Positions 1-10,052 of a stretch of DNA of 64,000 bases are shown here, one piece after another (the first letter of the stretch is position 1; each line of letters begins with the position of its first letter). The notes beneath the pieces were generated by a model. That model had not been told where the DNA came from. It saw nothing but the letters and a program-made list of their open reading frames with translations, and made no database searches. This DNA is from Cycas panzhihuaensis (taxonomy: Eukaryota; Cycadophyta). The DNA lies in NCBI GenBank assembly GCA_023213395.1, contig CM041465.1, positions 142,979,741 to 143,043,740 of the forward strand. The letters run 5' to 3'. The position numbers were made by a program, and so were the translations under genes.

Positions 1-14
1 TTGATGGTCTAACA

Positions 15-19
15 ACATT
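15..19. repeat. Target site duplication ACATT, left copy
   Basis: ACATT stands directly before the TGTTGAG terminus of the first LTR. The matching copy follows the CCAACA terminus of the third LTR at 10048-10052. The pair shows that the three-LTR array occupies one insertion site. Confidence 0.85.
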
Positions 20-664
20 TGTTGAGAATACAAGGTCCCAACCCTTTAACTGCCACCAAGATCTATTGCATTCTTGCAACTAGTTACAGAAATCGAAACT
101 TAAAATTACATGCAAGTTCTAGAAAACAGAAATAATACAATAACATGAAATGAAAGCTAAACATCACACATGCACCCGATATAACGTGGTAAAACCCTAG
201 AAGTGTGCTAGGGAAACATCCACATAGGAAATGTATCGATCTTTATTACTGTAGAATGGAGAAATAGTACATCTCAGTAGTAGAGTGCTCTTAGGAGAAA
301 CAACCAGCTGCCGCCCTCATCACAGTACATTACATTACATACAACATAATAAGAAAAGCCCTAAAATGGACTACATGAGAGGGACATCCAAGGCATGAAT
401 CTCAACCATAGAATCTAGGGTATTTGTATCGAACGACCCTGATTCTCTTTATATTTTAATATAGTTTACAGGGCTAATTTTTTGGGTTGGGGGCTATCAC
501 CCCTGAACCCCCTCTTAGCATGGGAGTTCTAGCCCCCCTACACCCCCCAGCCAAGGGGGGCTCTCGCCCTCCGTGGAACCCCCTGAGAAAGATTAGGGGG
601 GGAAACTGCACTGAAAACTTGCCAAAATTTTAGCCCCAAAATATTGTTATTACAATATCCAATA
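20..664 (-). repeat. LTR 1 of the array (3' LTR of body A)
   Basis: On the minus strand it begins TATTGGATATTG (expected TGTTGG) and ends TTCTCAACA. It lies next to the polypurine tract of body A at 665-680. An AATAAAG motif on the minus strand near 240-246 is a possible polyadenylation signal. A block of C and G runs at about 530-600 could form a hairpin or quadruplex. It differs from LTRs 2 and 3 at roughly one base in ten by eye. Confidence 0.9.
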
Positions 665-682
665 ATCTCCACCTTGACAACA
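665..682 (-). other. Polypurine tract of body A
   Basis: On the minus strand the purine-rich stretch AAGGTGGAGATTA abuts the 3' LTR. Position and sequence fit the plus-strand primer of plant copia elements. Bodies B and C carry nearly the same tract. Confidence 0.8.
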
Positions 683-711
683 ATTACTTGGTATCTTTCT
701 TGGACCCTTCA

Positions 712-1494
712 TCACCTTTTATGTAAGACAAGAGAATTTAAACACCATTTGAACTTCTCTAATGGTACTAGTTTTGTGAATATATCAGCATGATTCTGAT
801 TGGTGTGAATCTTCTCAAGTGCCACTCCACCTGCTTCCACAACCTGTCTAACAAAATGGTACTTAAGAGCAATATGCTTTGTTCTACTGTGATAAGTTGG
901 ATTCTTGGCTAAGTAAATGGCACTTTGACTATCACAAAATACCTTTACATTTTCCTGTCTCCTTCCAAGCTCAACCAATAGACCCTGTAACTAGATTGGT
1001 TCTTTATAAGCATGTGCTACAACAACATATTTAGCTTCCATGGTTAATAGTGCAATTGTGCTCTACAATTTGGACATCCAACTAACTGGACCATTTGCAA
1101 GAGTAAGAACACAACCTGAAGTAGACCTTCTTTTGTCTAAATCTCCTACAAAGTCTGAATCGTCATATCCACAAACTTGATTACCTGTAACTCTAAAGGT
1201 GATGCAGTAGTCACTCGTGCCTCTCAAATATTGAAGCACCTATTTCACTACAGCCCAATGTTCCTTTCCTGGATTTGCCATATACCTGTAAACTACACCA
1301 ACTGCATGTGAAATATCAGGTCTTGTACATACCATGACATACATAAAACTTCCTACTACACTGGCATTAGGCACACAGGATATATAAGTCTTATCTTCTT
1401 CACTACTAGGACTCATATTCGAAGAAAGCTTGAAGTAGGAAGCTAATGGGATACTCACTAGTTTCACATTTGCCATACCAAACTTGGTTAGCAC
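712..1494 (-). pseudogene. RNase H domain of body A
   Basis: The C-terminal part of the copia polyprotein, which degrades the RNA strand of the RNA-DNA hybrid. It covers the RT-RNase H connection (a CTRPDISHAVG-like motif near 1,310-1,330), the RNase H core and the end with VFCDSQSAIYLAKNP and TKHIALKYHFVR motifs. The frame ends in a natural stop at 712-714, 50 bp before the LTR. It is interrupted by stops between about 1,000 and 1,240, so only pieces are open. Confidence 0.85.
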
Positions 1495-2211
1495 ATTCTC
1501 TACATATTTTCACTGTGATAACCATAGCTTACCATTTTTCCTGTCTCGGTGTATCTCCATGCCTAAGATTTATTTTGCAGCTCCTAGATCCTTCATATCA
1601 AAAGTCCTAGCCAATTGAGCCTTTAACTTATTGATTTCTTTCATGCTCTTACTTACAACCATTATGTCATCAATATATAATACCAAGATAATAAATAAGC
1701 CATTATTCATAAATTTAAAGTAAACACAATAATCATACTCACTTCTTCTAAAATTTTGGCTCTCCATGAAGGTATCAAACTTCTTGTACCACTACCTGGG
1801 TGATTGCTTTAGGCCATACAATGATTTCCTGAGCCTACAAATAAGTCTTTTCCTACCATCTTGTACAAATCGTTCTAGTTAATCCATATAGATCTCCTCA
1901 TCTAAATATCCATGTAGAAAAGTTATTTTTATATCTAACAGCTCTAACTCCAAATCGAGAGAAGCTACCAATGCTAATAGCACTTAAATTGAAACAAGTT
2001 TGACAATTGGTGAAAAGATCTCATGAAAGTCAATACCCACTTTCTGTGTAAAACCTTTAGCCACCAATCTTGCCCTGTATTTATCAACCTTTCCATCAAC
2101 ATCTGTTTTCTTTTTTAAGACCCACATGCAATCAATAGTCTTCCTGCCATGTGAAAGTTCTACCAAGTCCCATGAATTATTTTTCTTCAAAGCATCTATC
2201 TCTTTCTGCAT
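1400..2211 (-). pseudogene. Reverse transcriptase domain of body A
   Basis: It starts with the NNSWDLVEL and RARLVAKGFTQ motifs typical of copia reverse transcriptase (about 2,080-2,180). The active-site box lies at 1666-1677 and reads YIDD rather than the usual YVDD, a change tolerated in some elements. A TAG stop falls in the conserved W-Y-K-K region near 1,790, and there are further stops at about 1,980, so the frame is dead. Confidence 0.87.
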
Positions 2212-2499
2212 AGCCCTTTTCCACTTCTCACCATGGATATCATCTACTGCTTCCTAATAACATGTGGGCTCACCATCATTAGAAACCAAAGCAATAGAAA
2301 TAGAAGGGTTATACCTGTCAGGTGGATGACTAACTCGTGTAGATCTTCTAACTGTTGGTAGAGGAGTATCCATATACTCTTATGAATCTGTTGTTGATTC
2401 ATCTTCAGAAAGATCTTCATGCTCTTCTGATTCCACAAATGGCTGTATTTCAAACTTGACTTCTTGATGTTTAGCTTGTTGCTCATGTTTCATTTTAAC

Positions 2500-3384
2500 T
2501 TCTCCACTGTCTGATTTTACAACGGAAGATTCATCAAATACAACATCTCTGTTAATGGTGATTTTGTGGGCAATAGGATCTCACAACCTATATCCCTTCA
2601 CACCATCCTTATCACCATAACCAACAAAGATATATCTCTTGGATTTTGGGTCTAACTTTGAATATTTACTTTTGTTAGTCCAGGCATAAGCATCACAACC
2701 AAAAACTTTTAAATTTGAATAATCACATGGATGTCCAGTCTATACCTCTTCAAGAATCTTGTAATCTATTACAAGTGATGGTGACTTATTTACCAGATAA
2801 CAAGCTATTTGAACAGCTTCTGCCCACAAGCCCTGCTCCACTCCTGTATTAGTTAGCATGCTTCTTGCTCTTTCCAAGAGTGTCCTATTCATGTGCTTAG
2901 CAATGCCATTTTGTTACGGAGTATAGCTAGTGGTCTTGTATCTTTCAATCATAGCTTCTCTGTAATAGTTCTCAAATTCTAAAGAGTTGAACTCACCTCC
3001 ATTATCAGTTCTTAAACATTTGATTGTCTTACCAGTCTTGTTCTCAACTAGAGCCTTGGACTCCTTAAATACACTAAACACTTCAGATTTTCTTTTCAAA
3101 AAATAGACCCATACCTTCCTAGAGTTATCATCTATAAATGTGACAAAATACAATGATCTTCCACAAGATATTTTAGGGGATGGTCCCCATACATCTGAAT
3201 GTATGTAATCCAGAACACATTTACTAGTGTGACTCCCTACTTTAAACCTGAGTCTACACTATTTTTCAAAAACATAATATTTACAGAAAGTCAAGTCTGA
3301 AAGCTACAAGTTAGGAAGCAACTTACAGTTTATCAGTACCTTAAGTCCTCTCTCACTCATGTGCCCAAGTCTCTGATGCCATAA
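2500..3384 (-). pseudogene. Integrase region of body A
   Basis: The GAG_pre-integrase motif LWHQRLGHM lies at about 3358-3384. The core shows HSDVWGP near 3,190, FIDDNSRKVW near 3,130 and TDNGGEF with its Asp at about 3,006. Both catalytic Asp positions visible are kept. The C-terminal VFGCDAYAWTNK segment is near 2,690. A TAA stop replaces a Gln codon just after the SYTP motif at about 2,911. The domain would insert element cDNA into the genome. Confidence 0.85.
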
Positions 3385-4638
3385 CTGAGCTGGATCTTTT
3401 GTAGTCTTTGATGTTGTAGCTACTTGGATGGCATCTATACTTCCCACTAAAATGTAAAGATTTCCTTTCTTTAAGGCTTTCATAATAACCAAGGTGCCCT
3501 TTAACACCTTTAGGACTCCTTCATGGCCTGTATGCTTAAAACCACCTGAATCTAGTTCACCTAAGGAAATCATATTCTTTTTCAAATCAAGTACATGTCT
3601 AACCTCAGTTAATGTTCTAACTACCCCATCAAACATCTTAATTCTGATGCTACTAATGCCCACTGTCTTATAAGAAACTTCATTTCCCATAAGCACATCA
3701 CCACCATCAAGAGGTTGGTATGATGAGAACCAACTCTTGTGTGGACACATGTGGTGCGAAGCACCTGAATCTAATAACCAGTCATGGTGATAATGAGAAA
3801 CATTACAAGTGACCAAGACATCATCATCCATACCTGGATTTAACTCCACCTGATTCGCCTCCTTGGCATGATCTTCCCTTTTCTGGAACTCCTTCCTTTT
3901 ATAGCAATCCTTCTTGAGGTGTCTGATCTTATTACAATGCCAATACCTGAGCTTACTCCTTTTTCTCTTTAACTTGGACCTCAATGCATCCCTAGAGTTT
4001 TGTCCTCTCTCAAATGTTCTACCCCTTATCGTCATAGCTTATGGTGTAGAGGTTTCAAGACTAGATTTCCTCTGCACTTCTTCCATCAGTAAAGCGCTCA
4101 CAACAGAATCATAATCCAATACATCTGTAGTGCTACAACTAATTAAGGTGACAATATTATCCTAGGATTTGGGTAATGAGCATAATAAGGTAACAACCTT
4201 GTTCTCATCCTCAATTTCAACATCGATAATAGTCAACTGACAAATAAGAGTATTGAAAACATTTAAATGGTCATCAATTTTTGTCCTTTCCTTTATCTAT
4301 AATGAGTACAATTACCTCTTCAGGTAGATTTGATTCGTTACTGATTTGGTCATATACAGGCCTTCCAACCAGGTCCATAATCCTGCTATTGTCTCCTTCC
4401 CTACGATGTTAAAGAAGACTTCATTTGCCAAGCACAATCATATTGTGCTAAGTGCCTTTTTGTCTAAGTCATTGCATTCATCATCATCCATCCCTGCAAG
4501 TTTCTTCGATTTACCTGCAAGGGCTTTATACAAACCCTGTTGTACAAGAATATCATGCACTTTTAACTTCAAAAACTTAAAGTTGTTCTTGCCATTGAAT
4601 TTCTCCACCTTGAACTTTGCACATGTTAGTTTCACCAT
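3304..4638 (-). pseudogene. Gag and protease of body A
   Basis: The likely start ATG is at 4636-4638 (MVKL), about 70 bp inside the primer-binding site; the same start is found in B and D. Gag begins with the KFNGKNNFKFLKLKV motif of the UBN2 type. The zinc knuckle at 3904-3945 reads YWHCNKIRHLKKDC, so its first Cys is Tyr. The protease motif WLLDSGAS is intact (Asp at 3769-3771). The stretch from protease to GAG_pre-integrase is a single open frame of 243 codons, the longest surviving one of body A. Stops and frameshifts break the part between 4,030 and 4,440. Confidence 0.88.
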
Positions 4639-4693
4639 TTGGTGTAGAAAATATGACACGAAAACCTTCACAAACTCGTTGCAAAACAAAAGT

Positions 4694-4708
4694 GGCTCTG
4701 ATACCACT
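4694..4708 (-). other. Primer-binding site of body A
   Basis: On the minus strand TGGTATCAGAGCC lies next to LTR 2, separated only by AG. It is the standard plant copia match to the 3' end of initiator tRNA-Met, where minus-strand DNA synthesis starts. Confidence 0.9.
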
Positions 4709-5362
4709 TGTTGAGAATACAAGGTCCCAACCCTTTAACTGCCACCAAGATCTATTACATTCTTGCAACTAGTTATAGAAATCAAAACTTAAAATTACAT
4801 GCAAGTTCTAAAAATTAGAGATAATATAATCACATGAAAATGAAAGCCAAACATCACATATGCACGTGATATAATGTGGTAAAACCCTAGAAGTATGCTA
4901 GGGAAACATTCACACAGGAAAGGTACCAATCTTTATTACTATAGAATGAAGAAACAATACATCTCAGTAGCAGAGTGCTCTCAAGAGCAACAACCAGTTG
5001 CCGCCCTCATCACAGTACATTACATTATATACAACATAATAAGAAAAGCCCTAAAATGGGCTACATGAGAGAGGCATCCAAGGCATGAATCTCAATTGTA
5101 GAATCTATGGTATTTGTATCAAACGACCTTGATTCTCTTTACATTTTAATATGGTTTATAGGGCTAATTTTTCAGGTCGGGGGCTATCACCCCCAAACCC
5201 CCTCTTAGCGGGGGGCATTCCAACCCCCCCCCCCCCTGCATCCCCCGACTAAGGGGGGCTCCCTCCCTTCTTGGAACCCCCTGAGAAAGATTAGGGGGGG
5301 AAACTGCACCAAAAACTTACCAACATTTTAGCCCCAAAATATTGTTATTACAATATCCAATA
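4709..5362 (-). repeat. LTR 2, shared by bodies A and B
   Basis: The same termini as LTR 1, including the altered TATTGG start on the minus strand. It has the primer-binding site of A on one side and the polypurine tract of B on the other, so it joins the two bodies. A run of 15 C residues sits at about 5,223-5,237 within the G/C-run block. Confidence 0.9.
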
Positions 5363-5409
5363 ATCTTCACCTTGACAATAATTACCCGGTACCTTTCCTG
5401 GACCCTTCA

Positions 5410-6260
5410 TCATCTTTTATATAAGCCAAGAGAAGTCAAACACCATTTGAACTTCTCTAATGGTACTAGTTTTGTGAATATATCAGCATAATTCTGATTG
5501 GTGTGAATCTTCTCAAGTGCCACTCCACCTACTTCCACAACCCGTCTAACAAAATGATACTTAAGAGTAATATGCTTTATTCTATTTTGATAAGCTGGAT
5601 TCTTGGCTAAGTAAATGGCACTTTGAATGTTACAAAATATCTTTACATTTTCCTCTCTCCTTCCAAGCTCAACCAATAGACCCTATACCCAGATTGATTC
5701 TTTACAAGCATGTGCTATAGTAATATATTCAGCTTCCAAGGTTGACAGTGCAATCGTGCTATGCAATTTGGACATCCAACTAACTGGACCATTTGCAAGA
5801 GTAAGAACAGAACCTGAAGTAGACCTTCTTTTGTCTAAATCTCCTACAAAGTATAAATCAATATATCCATAAACTTGATTACCTGTACCTCCAAAGGTGA
5901 TGCAGTAGTCACTCGTACCTCTCAAATACCGAAGCACCCATTTCACTATAGCCCAATATTCCTTTCCTAGATTTGCCATATGCCTGCTAACTACACCAAC
6001 TGCATGTGAAATATTAGGTCTTGTACATACCATGGCATACATAAAACTTGTACTGCACTGGCATTAGGCACATGAGACATATAAGCCTTTTCTTTTTCAC
6101 TACTATGACTCATATTCGAAGAAAGCTTGAAGTGGGAGGCCAATGGGATACTCACCAGTTTCACATGTGCTATACCAAACCTGGTTAGTACCTTCTCTAC
6201 ATATTTTTCCTGTGATAACCATAGCTTACTATTTTTCCTGTCTCTGTGTATCTCCATGCC
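5410..6260 (-). pseudogene. RNase H domain of body B
   Basis: An open stretch at 5683-6042 carries the RT-RNase H connection, the SDYCITFGGTG-like strand and the RNase H core with SWMSKLHSTIALSTLEAEY. The end at 5410-5676 matches the same part of A. A stop near 5,680 and a frameshift near 6,045 separate the pieces. Confidence 0.85.
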
Positions 6261-7145
6261 TAAGATTTATTTTACAACTCCTAAATCCTTCATATCAAAA
6301 GTCCTAGCCAATTGAGCCTTTAGCTTATTGATTTCTTTCATGCTCTTGATTACAACTAGTATGTCATCAACATATAATACCAAGATAATGAATAAGCCAT
6401 TATCCATAAATTTAAAGTAAATCCAATGATCATACTCACTTCTTTTGAAGTTTTGGCTCTCCATAAAGGCATCAAACTTCTTGTACCACTACCTAAGTGA
6501 TTGCTTCAGGCCATACAATGATTTCCTGAGCCTACAAATAAGTCTTTTCCTACCATCTTGTACAAACTATTCTAGTTGATCCATATAGATCTCCTTATAT
6601 AAATATCCACATAGAAAAGTTATTTTTACATCTAACTACTCCAACTCCAAATCGAGAGAAGCTACTAATGCTAATAGCACTCAAACTGAAACAAGTTTGA
6701 CAACTAGTGAAAAGATCTTATGAAAGTCAATACCTGCTTTATGTGTAAAACCTTTAGCCACTAGTCTTGCCCTGTATTTATCAACCTTTCCATCAACATC
6801 TGTTTTCTTTTTTAAAACCCACATGTAATCTACAGTCTTCCTGCCATGTGGAAGTTCTACCAAGTCCCATGAATTATTTTTCTTCAAAGCATCTATCTCT
6901 TCCTGCATAGCCCTTTTCCACTTCTCACCATAGATATTATCTACTGCTTCCTGATAACATGTGGGCTCACCATCATTAGAAACCAAAGTGATAGAAATAT
7001 AAGGGTTGTACCTGTTAGGTGGATGACTAACTGGTGTAGATCTTCTAACTGTTGGAAGAGGAGTGTCCACGTACTCTTGTGAATCTGATGTTGATTCATC
7101 TTCAGAAAGATCTTCATACTCTTCTGATTCTAGAGATGGCTGCAT
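6260..7145 (-). pseudogene. Reverse transcriptase domain of body B
   Basis: It begins after an acidic, Ser-rich linker (about 7,060-7,145) and a TVRRSTPVSHPPNRYNP motif, then NNSWDLVELPHGRKT and RLVAKGFTH. The active site YVDD at 6363-6374 is intact. Stops occur at about 6,675 and in the W-Y-K region near 6,490. Confidence 0.86.
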
Positions 7146-7181
7146 TTCAAACTTGACTTATTAATGTTTAGCTTATTGCTC

Positions 7182-8120
7182 CTATTTCATTTCAACTTCT
7201 CCACTGTCTGATTTTACAAGGGGAGATTCATCAAATACAACATCTCTGTTAATGGTGATTTTATGGGTAGTAGGATCCCACAACCTATATCCCTTTACAC
7301 CATCCTTATCACCATAACCAACAAAGATATATCTCTTGGATTTTGGGTCTAACTTTGAACATTTACTTTTATTAGTCCAGGCATAAGCATCACAACCAAA
7401 AACTTTTAAATTTGAATAATCAGATGGATGTTCAGTCCATACCTCTTTAGGAATCCTGCAATCTATTGCAACTAATGGTGACCTGTTTACCAGATAGCAA
7501 GCTATTTGAACAGCTTCTACCCACAAGCCTTACTCCACTCCTGCATTACTTACCATACTTCTTGCTCTTTCCAAGAGTGTCATATTCATGCGCTTAGTAA
7601 TGCCATTTTGCTAGGGAGTATAGCTAGTGGTCTTGTATCTTTCGATCCCATCTTCTCTGCAATAGTTCTCAAATTCTAAAGAGTTGAACTCACCTCCATT
7701 GTTAGTTCTTAAACATTTAATTATCTTACCAGTCTTGTTCTCAACTAGAGCCTTGGACTGCTTAAACACACTAAACACTTTAAATTTCCTTTTCAAAAAA
7801 TAGACCCATACCTTCCTGGAGTTATCATCTATAAATGTGACAAAATATAATGATCCTCCACAAGATATTTTAGGGGCTAGTCCCCATACATCTAAATGTA
7901 TGTAATCCAGAATACATTTACTAGTATGACTCCCTACTTTAAAATTGAGTCTATACTATTTTTCAAAAACATAATGTTTACAGAAAGTCAAGTCTGAAAG
8001 CTGCAAGTTAGGAAGTAACTTCTGGTTTATCAGCACCTTAAGTCCTCTCTCACTCATGTGCCCAAGTCTCTAATGCCATAACTAAGTTGGATCTTCTACA
8101 GTCTTTGATGTTGTAATTGC
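7182..8120 (-). pseudogene. Integrase region of body B
   Basis: The core reads TFIDDNSRKVW near 7,830. At the second catalytic position TNNGGEF has Asn in place of Asp (about 7,703), which should abolish activity even without the stops. The open piece 7182-7526 spans the W-x-EAVQIACYLVNRSP segment through the C-terminal GYRLWDPTTHKI motif. Confidence 0.85.
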
Positions 8121-9334
8121 TTGGATGACATCTATACTTCCCACTAAAATGTAAAGATTTCCTTTCTTTGAGACTTTCATAATAACCAAGGTGCCCTTTG
8201 ACACCTTTAGGACTCCTTCATGACCTGTATGCTTAAAACCACCCAAATCTAGTTCACCTAAAGAAATTAGATTCCTTTTCAAATCAGGTACATGTCTAAC
8301 CTCAGTTAATGTTCTGACTACCCCATCGAACATCTTAATTTACATGCTACTAATGCCCACTGTCTTACAAGAAACTTCATTTCCCATAAGCACATCACCA
8401 CCATCAAGAGGTTGGTATGATGAGAACCAACTCTTGTGTAGACACATGTGGTGCGAAGCACCTGAATCTAATAACCAGTCATGGTGATAATGAGAAACAT
8501 TACAAGTGACCAAGACATCATTATCCATACCTTGATTTGACTCCACCTGATTCACGTCCTTGGCAAGATCTTCCCTTTTCTGGAACTCCTTTCTTTTGTA
8601 GCAATCCTTCTTGAGGCGACCAGTCTTATTATAATGCCAACACCTGAGCTTACTCTTTTTTCTCTTTGACTTGGACCTTGATGCATCCCTGGAGTTTTGT
8701 CCTCTCTCAAATATTCAACCCCTTACTGCCATAGCTTATGGTGTGGAGGTTTCAAGAGTAGATTTCCTTTGCACTTCTTCCATCAGCAAAGCACTCACAA
8801 TAGAATCATAATCCAATACATCTGTAGCGCTAAAACTAATTGAGGTGACAATATTATCCCAAGATTCGGGTAATAAGCATAACAAGGTAACAACCTTGTT
8901 CTCATCCTCAATTTCAACATCGATACTAGTCAACTAACAAATAAGAGTATTGAAAACATTTAAATGGTCAGTAATTTTTGTACCTTCCTTCATCTGTAAT
9001 GGTACAATTACCTCTTCAAGTAGATTCGATTCATTACTGATTTGGTCATATATAGGCCTTCCAACCGGGTCCATAATCCTATTATTGTCTCCTTCCCTAC
9101 GATGTTAAACAAGACTTCATCTTCCAAGCACAATCATATTGTGCTAAGTACCTTTTTGTCTAAGTCATCGCATTCATCATCATCCATTCCTGCGGGTTTC
9201 TTTGATTTACCTGCAAGGGCTTTGTATAAACCCTGTTGTATAAGAATATCATGCACTTTTAGCTTCCAAAACTTGAAGTTGTTCTTGCCATTGAATTTCT
9301 CTACCTCGAACTTTATACCTATTAGTTTCACCAT
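8082..9334 (-). pseudogene. Gag and protease of body B
   Basis: Start ATG at 9332-9334, equivalent to that of A. The zinc knuckle at about 8,600-8,645 reads CWHYNKTGRLKKDC, with a Cys changed to Tyr and the His changed to Arg, so it should not bind zinc. The protease DSGAS motif is intact (Asp near 8,468). Open pieces are at 8736-8933 (gag), 8340-8555 and 8082-8333 (protease to pre-integrase). Confidence 0.87.
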
Positions 9335-9390
9335 TTGGTGTAGAAATTTTGATACCAAAACCTTCACAAACTTGTTGCAATACAAAAGTG

Positions 9391-9404
9391 GCTTTGATAC
9401 CACT
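9391..9404 (-). other. Primer-binding site of body B
   Basis: On the minus strand it reads GTGGTATCAAAGCC, the initiator tRNA-Met site with one changed base, directly next to LTR 3. Confidence 0.88.
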
Positions 9405-10047
9405 TGTTGAGAATACAAGGTCCCAACCCTTTAATTGCCACCAAGATCTATTGCATTCTTGCAACTAGTTATAGAAATTAAAACTTAAAATTACATGCAA
9501 GTTCTAAAAAATAGAGATAATACAATAACATAAAAATAAAAGTTAAACATCACATATGCACTCGATATAACATGGTAAAAACCTAGCAGTGTGCTAGGGA
9601 AACATCCACATAGGAAAGGTATCGATCTTTATTATTGTAGAATGGAGAAACAATACATCTCAGTAGCAGAGTGCTCTTAAGAACAACAACCAACTACCCT
9701 CCTCATCACAGTACAACATTACATACAACACAACAAGAAAATCCCTAAAATCGGCTACATGAGAGGGACATCTAAGGCGTGAATCTCAATCGTAGAATCT
9801 AGGGTATTTGTATCAAACGACCCTGATTCTCTTTACATTTTAATATGGTTTACAGGGCTGATTTTTTGGGTTGGGGGTTATCGCCCCCAAACCCCCTCTT
9901 AATGAGGGGCATTCTACCTCCCCCTCCCCCTAGCCAAGGGAGGCTCCTACCCATCTTAGAACCCCCTGAGAAAGATTAGGGGGGGAAACTACACTGAAAA
10001 CTTACCAAAATTTTAGCCCCAAAATATTGTTGTCACAATATCCAACA
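9405..10047 (-). repeat. LTR 3 of the array (5' LTR of body B)
   Basis: It ends CCAACA on the plus strand, so its minus-strand start TGTTGG keeps the canonical TG terminus. The other two LTRs have TATTGG there. It is the only LTR whose outer end faces flanking DNA on this side. Confidence 0.9.
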
Positions 10048-10052
10048 ACATT
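10048..10052. repeat. Target site duplication ACATT, right copy
   Basis: ACATT directly follows the CCAACA end of LTR 3 and matches 15-19. Confidence 0.85.

Larger units (their letters stand above)
665..4708 (-). mobile_element. Copia body A, internal region
   Basis: Read on the minus strand the order is primer-binding site, gag, protease, integrase, reverse transcriptase, RNase H, polypurine tract. This is the copia order, with integrase before reverse transcriptase. Its length (4,044 bp) nearly equals that of body B (4,042 bp), but the two differ at many positions; for instance their last 88 codons differ at roughly one residue in six. The body should be read as a decayed gag-pol polyprotein frame, not as separate genes. 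Confidence 0.9.
5363..9404 (-). mobile_element. Copia body B, internal region
   Basis: The second body of the array, collinear with A over its whole length. It has its own primer-binding site next to LTR 3 and a polypurine tract next to LTR 2. It carries its own set of stops, different from those of A, so the two bodies have decayed separately for a long time. Confidence 0.9.
20..10047 (-). mobile_element. Tandem Ty1/copia array (LTR-A-LTR-B-LTR)
   Basis: Three LTRs of about 645-654 bp alternate with two copia bodies of about 4.04 kb, all on the minus strand. The outermost ends are flanked by the same 5 bp, ACATT, at 15-19 and 10048-10052. The middle LTR serves at once as 5' LTR of body A and 3' LTR of body B, and no target duplication surrounds it, so B did not simply insert next to A. 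Such arrays are known to arise by unequal recombination between LTRs or by integration of a concatemer. The array interrupts the integrase region of an older copia element, E. All open frames inside are damaged, so neither copy can be autonomous. Confidence 0.92.

Noticed and set aside
4346-4714. Plus-strand frame of 122 codons, with close copies at 9042-9410 and 61273-61584
   Set aside because: It is the opposite strand of the gag start region in A, B and D. The repeated open state follows from the shared gag sequence, and the product matches no known protein.
4709-5362. LTR 2 as the edge of two separate adjacent insertions
   Set aside because: There is one LTR between the bodies rather than two, and no duplication around it. 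The only matching duplication is at the outer ends of the array.
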